DNA of 15,785 nucleotides, from NCBI GenBank assembly GCA_035575035.1, contig DATLYH010000112.1, positions 1 through 15,785 of the forward strand, in the 5' to 3' direction. Shown here piece by piece: positions 1-6,690 of the stretch. The notes under the pieces are model-generated. The model saw only the letters and a list, made by a program, of their open reading frames with translations, had not been told where the DNA came from and made no database searches. The number at the start of each line of letters is the position of its first letter. The first letter of the stretch is position 1. Both the position numbers and the translations under genes were made by a program. The DNA comes from DATLYH01 sp035575035 (GTDB lineage: Bacteria > Planctomycetota > Planctomycetia > Gemmatales > Gemmataceae).

Positions 1-963
1 CCGGCCCCGCCAGCGAAGGAGCCCCCGTTGGGGCGTGGTCTCCAGACCACGCCCCAACGGGGGGTTGCGCGGGTCGAGGTAACGGAGCAAGCGGTCGGCC
101 CGACTCGTGGGGTTAGATAGCTCCAGGTTCCAGTCATCCAGGGTCAGCCGCTCCCGCAATTGCTGCTCCAAGGGCGCCTCGGGGCCACTCACCAGCAGAG
201 CATTGACCCGTCCGTTGAGATCAAGCCGGGCTTGCAGCACCCTCAGCGGCACATAGGCGTTGCGCGGCGTTTCCGGACTCGGGTTCAGGTTGAAGCGGCC
301 GCCGGGAGCGTCATCGGGAAGGATCGCACGGACCGCCAAGGTCAGGCTATCGAGTACATCGCTGCCCCGGCGGCGTCCGAGCAGCGATTCTCGCGGCACA
401 GCGCTGGCCTTCTCCAGATAGAGCACGACCCGGTCGCCGACCCGCACGTCCAGCTCCCGGGCCAGAGTTGCGTTCAGCACGACGCCACTCTTGCCGATGT
501 CCGCCGGGTCGGCCGGCCGCCAGAAATCCTGCCCCAGGGGCGGCTCCCTCCCCCCCGTTGGGGCGTGGTCTCCAGACCACGCCCCAACGGGGGGGGACGC
601 CCCAACGGGGGGGGACCAGAAGCGCTCATCCACTCCCAGGATGACGACCCGGCCGACTCGCTGCTTCGATGCGGGACGGTTACCTTCGCTGCCGGCCGCA
701 CCCTGGAGCAGGAGGACGGGGCAGACATGCTCGGCCCGGATCTCTCTGGCCAACTCCTCGCGCACCAAGCGGCCGCCAACCAGGGCGTGCTCGATCCAGC
801 CGAGTTGCCGCAGCGTCAGATCGCGCAGACTGCCGCGCAGCGAATCCCCCACCAACAACGCCCCGGTCAGCACGGCGGCGCCGACGACCACCCCGAGCAA
901 CACGGCCAGGTTGCCGCGCCCGTGGTAGAGGAGGTTCCGCAGAAGCAGCCGACCGAAAGTCAT
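1..963 (-). CDS. FtsX-like ABC transporter permease (3' end outside window)
   Basis: Reading from the ATG at 963-961, the frame stays open for 321 codons to the left edge, so the C-terminus is missing. Residues about 17-40 form one transmembrane segment (LAVLLGVVVGAAVLTGALLV). A long soluble region follows, with stretches typical of a MacB-type periplasmic core (DIGKSGVVLNATLARELDV, VGDRVVLYLEK). This is the expected N-terminal layout of a LolC/E or MacB-like permease that partners the ATPase just upstream; the FtsX domain with the remaining helices should lie beyond the window. The start lies 1 nt after the ATPase stop, so the two genes are probably translationally coupled. The gene carries two in-frame palindrome insertions, at residues about 117-138 and 301-314, in different frames relative to the palindrome. 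The family call is firm; the substrate (lipoprotein, lipid or drug) cannot be told. Confidence 0.85.
   Translation of the reverse strand, partial: MTFGRLLLRNLLYHGRGNLAVLLGVVVGAAVLTGALLVGDSLRGSLRDLTLRQLGWIEHALVGGRLVREELAREIRAEHVCPVLLLQGAAGSEGNRPASKQRVGRVVILGVDERFWSPPVGASPPVGAWSGDHAPTGGREPPLGQDFWRPADPADIGKSGVVLNATLARELDVRVGDRVVLYLEKASAVPRESLLGRRRGSDVLDSLTLAVRAILPDDAPGGRFNLNPSPETPRNAYVPLRVLQARLDLNGRVNALLVSGPEAPLEQQLRERLTLDDWNLELSNPTSRADRLLRYLDPRNPPLGRGLETTPQRGLLRWRGR
22..63. repeat. Family A palindrome, copy 1, in-frame in permease gene
   Basis: Two perfect 20-bp arms (22-41 and 44-63) flank a 2-nt centre. The arm contains GTTGGGGCGTGGTCT. The element is 42 bp, exactly 14 codons, and has no stop in any of the six frames. 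In the permease it encodes PPLGRGLETTPQRG. Confidence 0.9.
550..615. repeat. Family A palindrome, copy 2, with an extra half copy, in-frame in permease gene
   Basis: Arms 550-571 and 574-595 (22 bp) surround the same 2-nt centre as copy 1. A partial second copy of one arm (CGCCCCAACGGGG) follows at about 598-615. On the permease strand it reads SPPVGASPPVGAWSGDHAP and so on, a different frame from the copy at 22-63. This shows that two separate insertions were both tolerated. Confidence 0.9.
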
Positions 964-964
964 G

Positions 965-1678
965 TCAGCGATCGCCATCCCGAGGAAGAGAAACACCGGC
1001 CGGATCGAGGACCGGCTGCAAGGTGCCGTCGAGCATCTCCATCCGACGCGGGAATGCCTGGGCTAGCTCGGCGCTGTGGGTCACTACGATGAGGATGGTT
1101 TGCTCCTGCCGGTGCAGCTCGAGCAGGAGCTGCCCCACCGCACGGGCCGTGCGCCGGTCGAGGTTACCAGTCGGCTCATCGGCGAGCAGCAGCACCGGGT
1201 GGCGGATCAGCGCCCGGGCGACGGCCACGCGCTGCCGCTCGCCGCCGGACAACTCGGCCGGCCGATGGTCGAGCCGATCCGACAGTCCCACACGGGCCAG
1301 CAGCTCGCGGGCCCACTTTTCCGCCGCGCCGCGGTCGTCTTTGCTGACCAGCGTGGGGACCAGGACATTTTCCAGGACCGAGCACTGCGGCAGCAGGTGA
1401 TGGTCCTGGAAGATGAAACCGATGTGTCGGTTGCGGAAGTCGGCCAACTCCGGCTCGGGCAGGGCGAATGGGTCTGTGCCGTCCAACCGCACGCTCCCCG
1501 AAGTCGGTCGGTCGAGGGTGCCCAGGATGTGCAAGAGGGTGCTCTTGCCGGAGCCGGACGGCCCCATCACGGCCAGCGCCTCGCCGCGGTGCAGCTCCAG
1601 GTTGACGCCACGCAGCACCGTCAGCGGGCCGCTCCGGGTGGGATAGTCCTTGCAGAGATCGCTGACGGTAAGAGCCAT
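965..1678 (-). CDS. ABC transporter ATP-binding protein, LolD/MacB type
   Basis: This 237-residue nucleotide-binding subunit is complete and of usual length for LolD. Walker A is GPSGSGKST (39-47), the Q-loop Gln is 91, the signature LSGGE is 143-147, Walker B with catalytic Glu is LLLADEPT (163-170, E168) and the H-loop His is 201. All catalytic residues are present. The ATG at 1678 was chosen because MALTVSDLCKDY matches the usual N-terminus of the family; the frame stays open upstream to 2155, but only as a shadow of the neighbouring gene. It starts 14 nt after the stop of the toroid gene and ends 1 nt before the permease ATG. With that permease it should form an exporter or extractor driven by ATP at the inner membrane. 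LolD, MacB and FtsE-like members cannot be separated from this sequence alone. Confidence 0.95.
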   Translation of the reverse strand: MALTVSDLCKDYPTRSGPLTVLRGVNLELHRGEALAVMGPSGSGKSTLLHILGTLDRPTSGSVRLDGTDPFALPEPELADFRNRHIGFIFQDHHLLPQCSVLENVLVPTLVSKDDRGAAEKWARELLARVGLSDRLDHRPAELSGGERQRVAVARALIRHPVLLLADEPTGNLDRRTARAVGQLLLELHRQEQTILIVVTHSAELAQAFPRRMEMLDGTLQPVLDPAGVSLPRDGDR

Positions 1679-1692
1679 CCACGTCGGAGGGA

Positions 1693-2631
1693 TCAGGGGG
1701 TCAGGAGAGCCAGCACGCCCAGACCATAGAAAGTGTATTCGACGTCGGTCTGCTCGTCCCAGCTGCCGCCGCGAAAGCCGCCGCCGGGCAGTTCCAGCGA
1801 CGCCGCATAGCGGCATGCCGCCGCGGTGTTGATCCGGTCCAGCGCTCCCAGTTGGGCGAGCGTCCAGCTGCCGGTGAAGGTGGAAAGCAGGTCGGCCAGC
1901 GGCGCCCGGGCGTTGGCCCGCAGTCCGCCTTCCGGCGACGCCATCCCTGCCAGGAAATTGCTCACCCCTTCCCGGATCGTACCCAGGTCCGCGCCGAGAA
2001 GCTGGAGCAGGCCGACGGCCGCGGCGGTCGGGTTGGTGCCGCTCCGCTTCAACGGCGCGATCTCGACATAGCCGCCGTCGTCGCGCCGCCGCGAGGCCAC
2101 GAAGCGGCTCACTTCCGCCGGGTGCGGCAACGGCCGGCCCAGCAGTTGATAGCACAGCCCGACCAGGAACGTGTGGTAGGTGCTGCTCGATGCGTTGGCC
2201 GGGGACTTGGCATAGCCGCCGTCCTTACCACGGAACGTCGCCAGCACGGCCGCCACCCGGTCGGGCCAGTCGGGCGGGCTGTTGGCCAGCACATCCGGCC
2301 CGCCGCCCATCTGGACCAGCCGGCAGGAATAAAGCAGCGAGAAGAAATCGACAATGCTCGCCTCCCGAGTCAGGCTTTGACCGAGGAACACCGCGGCTCG
2401 GGTGCAGATGTCCGGTGTCAAGGCGTCGAGGACGGCCAGGCCGCGGAGGGCGAAGCCGGTGTAATACAGGTCGGAGCCACCTTCCCGGCCGGAGAAGCCG
2501 CCGTCGGCGTTCTGGGCGCTGCGCAGGTAGGCGATGTGCCGGGTGCGCAGCGCCGTCGGCAGCCGGGCCAGGCCCTGGCCAAGGCGAACAGTGAGGTCGT
2601 GCAGGTAATTGCCTGCTATCATGACTAGCAT
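1693..2631 (-). CDS. Prenyltransferase/squalene-cyclase-repeat (alpha-toroid) protein
   Basis: About 312 residues with repeated Gly-Gly blocks typical of the alpha6-alpha6 toroid fold shared by protein prenyltransferase beta subunits and terpene cyclases: NADGGFSGREGGSDLYYT (41-58), DDGGYVEIAP (184-193), SPEGGLRANARAPL (232-245) and LPGGGFRGGSWDEQTDVEYT (281-300). By eye it aligns best with Rab geranylgeranyltransferase beta, but the three zinc ligands of that enzyme (Asp, Cys, His) fall on Ser250, Phe252 and Tyr299. No signal peptide is seen. The start is uncertain: ATG 2631 or 2622 fits the domain edge, while the frame continues to an ATG at 2778 with less convincing sequence. It is the first gene of an operon with an ABC ATPase and permease. 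No catalytic activity can be assigned; a cofactor-free or binding role is possible. Confidence 0.8.
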   Translation of the reverse strand: MLVMIAGNYLHDLTVRLGQGLARLPTALRTRHIAYLRSAQNADGGFSGREGGSDLYYTGFALRGLAVLDALTPDICTRAAVFLGQSLTREASIVDFFSLLYSCRLVQMGGGPDVLANSPPDWPDRVAAVLATFRGKDGGYAKSPANASSSTYHTFLVGLCYQLLGRPLPHPAEVSRFVASRRRDDGGYVEIAPLKRSGTNPTAAAVGLLQLLGADLGTIREGVSNFLAGMASPEGGLRANARAPLADLLSTFTGSWTLAQLGALDRINTAAACRYAASLELPGGGFRGGSWDEQTDVEYTFYGLGVLALLTP

Positions 2632-2778
2632 GGCCTTTGGGAATGGCAGCCCTTTCTCATTCCTGATTCTTTTATGGAAAGAGGGACCCCATGCCACGGG
2701 CCGGCAGACGGAAGAGCAGCCCGGCCAGGCCTCGAACGAGTCTCCCATGCGGTGGTGGGGTTTTAGTTCAGGGGGCAT
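2632..2778. other. Intergenic spacer between divergent genes
   Basis: This spacer separates the minus-strand toroid gene from the plus-strand ORF at 2779. The palindrome CATATG at 2776-2781 places ATG codons back to back on the two strands. I see no convincing promoter, hairpin or conserved gene here, though promoters for both directions should lie in it. Confidence 0.4.
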
Positions 2779-3052
2779 ATGTTTGACACGCTGAGAAAAC
2801 GTATACCACTCGCCGCCGTTCTGGTCGTGGTTGCTTACCTGCCGGCCGCGGAATTACCCGTGCGGGATGAACCAACGGGCGAGCCGGCCCATGAGCGGCA
2901 TGTGGCCGCACTGATCGCCCAACTCGGCAGCAACCGGGGAGTTTACCTCGATCTATGAGCCAGGCCGAGAAGAACCGGCCCGGTTGATTTACACCGACCG
3001 GCGTGCCGTCACCATCGAAGTCGTTCACCTCCGGAATGTGCCCCTGCCGTGA
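2779..3052 (+). pseudogene. Short secreted ORF, apparently frameshifted remnant
   Basis: ATG 2779 opens a 59-codon frame ending at TGA 2956-2958. It starts with a good signal peptide (MFDTLRKRIPLAAVLVVVAYLPAA) and continues HERHVAALIAQLGSNRG, which resembles the mature start of secreted planctomycete proteins with 'LIxQLGS' helices. The next frame is open from 2915 to the stop at 3050-3052 and reads protein-like text (SIYEPGREEPARLIYTDRR, then AVTIEVVHLRNVPLP). A single +1 shift between about 2915 and 2955 would join them into one protein of roughly 90 residues, still short. A G-rich run (AGGGGG) 4 nt before the ATG is a mediocre ribosome site. Alternatively the 59-aa ORF is an intact small secreted protein. 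Family unknown. Confidence 0.4.
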
Positions 3053-3066
3053 GGGTACGGCCGAAC

Positions 3067-3088
3067 GGACAGGTTCGGAAACCTGTCC
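3067..3088 (+). promoter_or_regulatory. 9-bp hairpin in leader of PQQ gene
   Basis: Perfect arms GGACAGGTT (3067-3075) and AACCTGTCC (3080-3088) with loop CGGA. It ends 14 nt before the AGGAG of the next gene. There is no T-tract, so an intrinsic terminator is unlikely. It may be a leader structure or a dispersed palindromic repeat. Confidence 0.6.
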
Positions 3089-3102
3089 TCCGAGAGGACC
3101 AC

Positions 3103-3107
3103 AGGAG
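3103..3107 (+). promoter_or_regulatory. Shine-Dalgarno AGGAG for the 3118 start
   Basis: AGGAG lies 10 nt before the ATG at 3118. It supports this start over the in-frame GTG at 3049, whose extra 23 residues look non-coding and sit ahead of the signal peptide. Confidence 0.7.
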
Positions 3108-3117
3108 AAACATCCCC

Positions 3118-5484
3118 ATGTCGAGGAGTAAACGCTGCCCGTGGGTGGTCGGGTTGGGGATCGGGTTGCTGATCGGTGCTGGGGGTGGCTCATGCCGGGC
3201 GCAGGAGAAGGGACCGGGCAATCTCTCCCCGCCGGTTTCGGTCCCGACCAGTGCCGTCCTGGCCCGGCGGCTCGAGGCGGCGCGGGACTACATCCAGGCG
3301 GGCTCCTGGGCCGAGGCTGCCCGCGCCCTGCAAGCCCTGCTCGATCTTGAAGAGGATGTCCTGGTGCCGGTTCGCCGTCCCGAAACGGGGGACATCCTTT
3401 GGAGGGGCATTCGCACAGAGGCCGAGCGCATCCTCAGCGGTCTGCCCGCGCCGGGGCGAGACGTGTACGAAACCATCTATGGACCGCAGGCGCAGGCCCT
3501 GCTTGCTGCTGCTCGCCGGAAGGGGGATATGGGCCTGCTGGATGAGGTCGCCCGTTGTTATTTCCCCACCGCGGCCGGCGGCGAGGCAACCCGGCAACTA
3601 GGACTTCATTACCTCGATCGCGGCCGCTTTGATCTGGCCGCACTCTATTTCGCTCGCTTGCTCGACCGGGCTGATACCCGTCGGTTGCCGCCGGCCGCGC
3701 TGTTGGCGTCGGCCCTGGCATTTCGCCTGGCCGGCGACGAGTCCCGCGCCGCTCGTGCCTGGCACCGGCTGGCCGTGCGGGCGCCGTTGGGGGTGCGCCT
3801 CGGCGACCAGTTCGTCTCCTTGGAGGAACTGGAGAAGGAACTGGCCCGGCTCCAGGCCGCGGCGCCGGGCTCGTCGAGCCGCCCGGGATGGGCCTTGTTC
3901 CGCGGCAGCGCTAGCCGATCGGGAGAGGGCGCCGGCACGGTCGTGCAACTGGAAGCCCGCTGGACCGAGCCAACCATCCGCGAAGCCCTCACGCGGCATT
4001 GGGTCGAGATAGCGGTGCAGCAAGAGGGGCAGTCGCGGCCGGTCCTGCCGGCCTCGTTCCCCATCGTAGTCGGGGGCAAGGTGATCTATCGCAGTTATCG
4101 TGGCATTCATGCTGTCGAGGGCCGGACCGGCAAACTGGAGTGGGAGTCGGCATTGGAGTGGACCTTCGATCGGCTGGCGCGCGAGCTGCGCTATCAGCCC
4201 TACCTGGACTCGTGGGTCGCCGGCTACTTGCAGAACAACCCGCAAGTGCTTTTCGAGAATTCCATCCTGGGCACCCTGAGCAGCGACGGCGTGCGGGTCT
4301 ACGCAGTGGAGGATCTAGCTGTGCCGCCGTACCCGTTCCGTTACCCCCCCACCGGCCGCCGCTGGGGGCCGGTCGCCGAGCCGTTCTACGGCCCTGAGTT
4401 AACCGATGCCGCTCGTCATAACCGGCTGCTTGCCCTGGATGTGGCGTCGGGCAAGCTACTGTGGCAGGCCCCCTCCCCCCTTCCCCTCTCCCTCTCGGAG
4501 AAGGGAGAACAATCTGTCCCCCTCTCCCCCTCAGAGAAGGGAGAACAATCTGTCCCCCTCTCCCCCTCCAAGGGGGAGAGGGTAAGGGTGAGGGGGGGCA
4601 GCCGTAGCAACGGCAGCCCGCTGCACGACAGTTTCTTTCTGGGTCCGCCCCTGCCGCACGGCGGCCGGCTTTACGGCGTGCTGGAAAAGGACCAGGAGCT
4701 GCACTTAGTCTGCCTGGATGCGGCCCGGGGCGACCTCCTCTGGACGCAGACCCTAGTAGTGCCGATGAACCGGCTGCAATTGGATGTCGGCCGGCGCATC
4801 CAGGCCCTCCACCTTGCCTGCGCCGATGGCATCCTGGTCTGCCCGACCAATGCCGGTGTCATTCTCGGCGTGGACCTCTGCCGCCGCAGCCTGGCCTGGG
4901 CCTACTTCTACCGCGAAGAAGAACCCCTGCCCCCTGAAGGGGCGATTGGGGGCCGTTGGGGCCGGTCTGTGCCCCGGGTGCTCCCCCGGCTCCGAGCGGA
5001 CTGGAAGTCGGCCGGCCCTGTCCTTGTCGGTGACAAGGTGATCGTCACTGCCCCGGATTCTGGGTCGCTTCACTGCCTGGACCTGCAGAGCGGCGCGCTG
5101 GTCTGGAAGGCAGAACGAACAGAGGATGACCTTTACCTTGCTGGCGTCCACGCTGGCAAGGCGGTGGTGGTGGGCAAGCACGGCTGCCGGGCGCTGGCCC
5201 TGGCCGACGGCAAACAGGTCTGGTCCGTCGAGGTGGGCCTGCCTTCCGGGCAGGGGATGATCGTGGAGGGCGTCTACTACCTGCCGCTGAAGGCGGCGCT
5301 GCCGGAGAAGCGGCCGGCCATCTGCGCCATTGACCTAGAGCGTGGCGCGGTCGTGCGGCGGATCATGTCGCCCCGGGGGGAGGTGCCCGGCAACCTGGTC
5401 TTTTGCGAGGACGGCGTGTTCTCGCAGACGGTCGATGCGGTGACGGCGTATCCTCCGAAAGGGGATACGGATCGGGAGGACTAA
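3118..5484 (+). CDS. Secreted PQQ-like beta-propeller protein with N-terminal helical region
   Basis: 788 residues. The N-terminus (MSRSKRCPWVVGLGIGLLIG) is a signal peptide, probably cut near CRAQ/EKG at 29-30, so the protein acts outside the cytoplasm. Residues about 45-250 are Ala/Leu/Arg-rich helices resembling TPR repeats (SWAEAARALQALLDLEED; RFDLAALYFARLLDRAD). From 258 (WALFRGSASRSG) to the end, BamB/PQQ-type blades recur: GIHAVEGRTGKLEWE, LLALDVASGKLLW, LVCLDAARGDLLW, LHCLDLQSGALVW, CRALALADGKQVW and ICAIDLERGAV. No enzyme active site is visible, so it is more likely a scaffold or binding protein than a quinoprotein dehydrogenase. Residues about 452-494 are an in-frame palindromic-repeat insertion of low complexity between two blades. 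It appears to be transcribed alone; tandem hairpins follow its stop. Confidence 0.88.
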   Translation: MSRSKRCPWVVGLGIGLLIGAGGGSCRAQEKGPGNLSPPVSVPTSAVLARRLEAARDYIQAGSWAEAARALQALLDLEEDVLVPVRRPETGDILWRGIRTEAERILSGLPAPGRDVYETIYGPQAQALLAAARRKGDMGLLDEVARCYFPTAAGGEATRQLGLHYLDRGRFDLAALYFARLLDRADTRRLPPAALLASALAFRLAGDESRAARAWHRLAVRAPLGVRLGDQFVSLEELEKELARLQAAAPGSSSRPGWALFRGSASRSGEGAGTVVQLEARWTEPTIREALTRHWVEIAVQQEGQSRPVLPASFPIVVGGKVIYRSYRGIHAVEGRTGKLEWESALEWTFDRLARELRYQPYLDSWVAGYLQNNPQVLFENSILGTLSSDGVRVYAVEDLAVPPYPFRYPPTGRRWGPVAEPFYGPELTDAARHNRLLALDVASGKLLWQAPSPLPLSLSEKGEQSVPLSPSEKGEQSVPLSPSKGERVRVRGGSRSNGSPLHDSFFLGPPLPHGGRLYGVLEKDQELHLVCLDAARGDLLWTQTLVVPMNRLQLDVGRRIQALHLACADGILVCPTNAGVILGVDLCRRSLAWAYFYREEEPLPPEGAIGGRWGRSVPRVLPRLRADWKSAGPVLVGDKVIVTAPDSGSLHCLDLQSGALVWKAERTEDDLYLAGVHAGKAVVVGKHGCRALALADGKQVWSVEVGLPSGQGMIVEGVYYLPLKAALPEKRPAICAIDLERGAVVRRIMSPRGEVPGNLVFCEDGVFSQTVDAVTAYPPKGDTDRED
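4471..4597. repeat. Family B repeat, in-frame in PQQ gene, with two 36-nt direct copies
   Basis: A pyrimidine-rich then purine-rich block. Two adjacent 36-nt direct copies (4498-4533, 4534-4569) differ only at the last base and encode EKGEQSVPLSPS twice. A 12-bp hairpin follows (4556-4567 with 4571-4582, loop CCA), ending in GGTAAGGGTGAGGG. It shares the CCCTCTCCCCCT / GGGGAGAGGG core with the copy at 8733-8789. Confidence 0.85.
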
Positions 5485-5504
5485 CTGGCCTTAGTTTCCT
5501 AACA

Positions 5505-5574
5505 CAAGAAGGCGAGCGGCCGGTGTTAGCCGGCCGGTTCAAGAAGGCGAGCGGCCGGTGTTAGCCGGCCGGTT
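5505..5574. repeat. Family C tandem hairpin repeat, two 35-bp units
   Basis: Two identical 35-bp units (5505-5539, 5540-5574) abut 20 nt after the PQQ stop. Each folds as CGGCCGG-TGTTAG-CCGGCCG, a 7-bp stem with a 6-nt loop. No T-tract follows. The same sequence pattern, inverted, occurs at 12849-12921. Confidence 0.9.
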
Positions 5575-5596
5575 CCTCCCACAAAGGGTGAACGGC

Positions 5597-5637
5597 CCCG
5601 GGCTCGGCCCAGAACGGTTCTGCGGCCGGCGCCCGGG
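5597..5637 (+). promoter_or_regulatory. Long imperfect hairpin upstream of the Spy-like gene
   Basis: CCCGGGC (5597-5603) pairs with GCCCGGG (5631-5637), GGCC with GGCC, and CAGAAC (5610-5615) with GTTCTG (5617-5622). That gives 17 pairs with a small internal loop and a 1-nt bulge. A single-base apical loop is too tight, so the tip would open. It ends 14 nt before the AGGAGG. It could be a terminator of the upstream gene lacking a T-tract, or a leader structure. Confidence 0.5.
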
Positions 5638-5651
5638 TCGATGGGTCTTAC

Positions 5652-5657
5652 AGGAGG
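5652..5657 (+). promoter_or_regulatory. Strong Shine-Dalgarno AGGAGG
   Basis: AGGAGG lies 7 nt before the ATG at 5665. It is the best ribosome binding site I found in the window and suggests efficient translation of the small secreted protein. Confidence 0.85.
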
Positions 5658-5664
5658 ATAGGCC

Positions 5665-6363
5665 ATGCGCACTTTCCTGAAGGTGGCCCTCACGCTGGGG
5701 GCGGTTCTGCTGGTGGCGGGTCCGGCTCTGAGTCAGCCGCAACAGCGCCAGCAGCGTGGGCAGCAGCAGAGGCAGCCCGGCCAGTTCGCCGGTCGGGGCT
5801 TCTTCGGCGGGCCTGCCATGCTGGTGATGAATGAAGACGTGCAGAAAGAGCTGAAGATGACCGAGGACCAAATCGGCAAGGCCAAGGAAGTCCTCTCGCA
5901 GCTGCGGGACAAGCAGCGGGATACGTTCGCCCAGCTCCGCAACCTCGGCGAGCAGGAGCGGCGGCAAAAGATGCAGGAGCTGAGCCGGGCGATCGCCTCG
6001 GACACCTACACGGCCCTGAACACCGTCCTCAAGCCCGAGCAGGTCAAACGGCTCAAGCAGATCGAGCTACAGCAGCGTGGCTACGAGGCCTTCACCGAGC
6101 CCGAGGTCCGCAAGGCCCTGAACCTGACCGAGTCGCAGGTCAAGGAGATCGACGCCATCGTCAAGGGCGCCGACGCGGAGCGAGACAAGCTCTTCCAGGG
6201 CGGCTTCCAGCAGGGAACCCGCGAGAAACTCCAGACCTTACGAAAGGAAACAATGACCAAGATCACCGGCCTGTTGAAGGAGGACCAGAAGAAAGCCTGG
6301 AAGGAGCTGACCGGCGAGCCGTTCGAGGTCCGCTTCCAGCCGCGCCGCCCGGGTAACGGCTAG
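5665..6363 (+). CDS. Small secreted Spy/CpxP-like helical protein
   Basis: 232 residues. The signal peptide (MRTFLKVALTLGAVLLVAGPALS) is probably cut before Gln24. A Gln/Arg/Gly-rich linker (24-50) leads into charged amphipathic helices. Two related blocks are visible: DVQKELKMTEDQIGKAKEV (58-76) and EVRKALNLTESQVKEIDAI (147-165), each with the 'L-x-x-T/E-x-Q' pattern that recalls the LTxxQ motif of Spy/CpxP. LKPEQVKRLKQIE and LKEDQKKAWKELTGEPF follow each block, so the protein looks like an internal duplication of about 90 residues. By analogy to Spy it could be a periplasmic chaperone-like or metal-responsive protein, but no function is shown. It has its own strong ribosome site and leader hairpin. 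The last residues (RFQPRRPGNG) are basic. Confidence 0.88.
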   Translation: MRTFLKVALTLGAVLLVAGPALSQPQQRQQRGQQQRQPGQFAGRGFFGGPAMLVMNEDVQKELKMTEDQIGKAKEVLSQLRDKQRDTFAQLRNLGEQERRQKMQELSRAIASDTYTALNTVLKPEQVKRLKQIELQQRGYEAFTEPEVRKALNLTESQVKEIDAIVKGADAERDKLFQGGFQQGTREKLQTLRKETMTKITGLLKEDQKKAWKELTGEPFEVRFQPRRPGNG

Positions 6364-6690
6364 CCTGAGCAGGGCAGCTGCGCCCGCGAATTGGCTTCTC
6401 ATCCGCATGGGAAGTCGTATTCGCCCGAATTCAGAGGGAACAACCGCCAGCGCTGATTAATCGGGTTTTGCTCGGCCGGGGTGCTGCGCAGCCGGGGTTG
6501 GACGGCGCTCAGCCCCCCGGCCACTTCGACAAGGTAATCAGGCGTCTGCCCCCTTGCCTGGCCGTCTTTTGCGACGCGCTCGGCGGCCCTTTCCATGCCC
6601 GCCATTTCTCATTTCCTTCTAACCGTCTTTTAATCAAGGCGTGCTTATCTTCAGGCGCGATGGCAATCGTTCCGAGGCCATAACGCTGCC
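6364..6690. other. Mostly featureless intergenic region
   Basis: Between the Spy-like gene and the hairpin at 6691 I see no RNA gene, known repeat or strong terminator. The only candidate is a minus-strand ORF of 68 codons listed separately. A short GC palindrome (GCTGCGCAGC) occurs but is not part of a longer structure. Composition is less GC-rich toward 6600-6650. Confidence 0.5.
6399..6605 (-). CDS. Possible small protein, doubtful
   Basis: A 68-codon ORF (MAGMERAAERVAKDGQARGQ at the start, ending LNSGEYDFPCG) opposite to its neighbours. In favour: AGAAGGA (6614-6620 on the minus strand) sits 8 nt before the ATG, and third codon positions are about 75 percent G or C. Against: no recognised family, no signal or motif, and in DNA this GC-rich chance ORFs of this size are common. 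It is listed because it fills an otherwise empty gap of about 390 nt. Confidence 0.2.
   Translation of the reverse strand: MAGMERAAERVAKDGQARGQTPDYLVEVAGGLSAVQPRLRSTPAEQNPINQRWRLFPLNSGEYDFPCG

Noticed and set aside
160..1092. 310-codon plus-strand frame over the permease and ATPase
   Set aside because: It is the reverse-strand shadow of the permease and the end of the ATPase gene, whose motifs are intact on the minus strand.
2691..2786. 31-codon ORF upstream of 2779 as a leader peptide
   Set aside because: The product is Arg/Ser/Pro-rich with no signal or attenuator structure, and only a weak G-rich run precedes it.
2783..2807. TTGACA followed by TATACC as a sigma-70 promoter
   Set aside because: The spacer is only 13 nt, too short, and the site lies inside the signal-peptide codons of the ORF at 2779.
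3049..3117. GTG 3049 as start of the PQQ protein
   Set aside because: It would add 23 residues before a normal signal peptide and run through the leader hairpin. ATG 3118 has AGGAG at good spacing.
5505..5574. Intrinsic terminator of the PQQ gene
   Set aside because: The stems are strong but no T-tract follows either unit, and the same units occur between genes of an operon at 12849-12921. A termination effect is possible but not supported by sequence alone.
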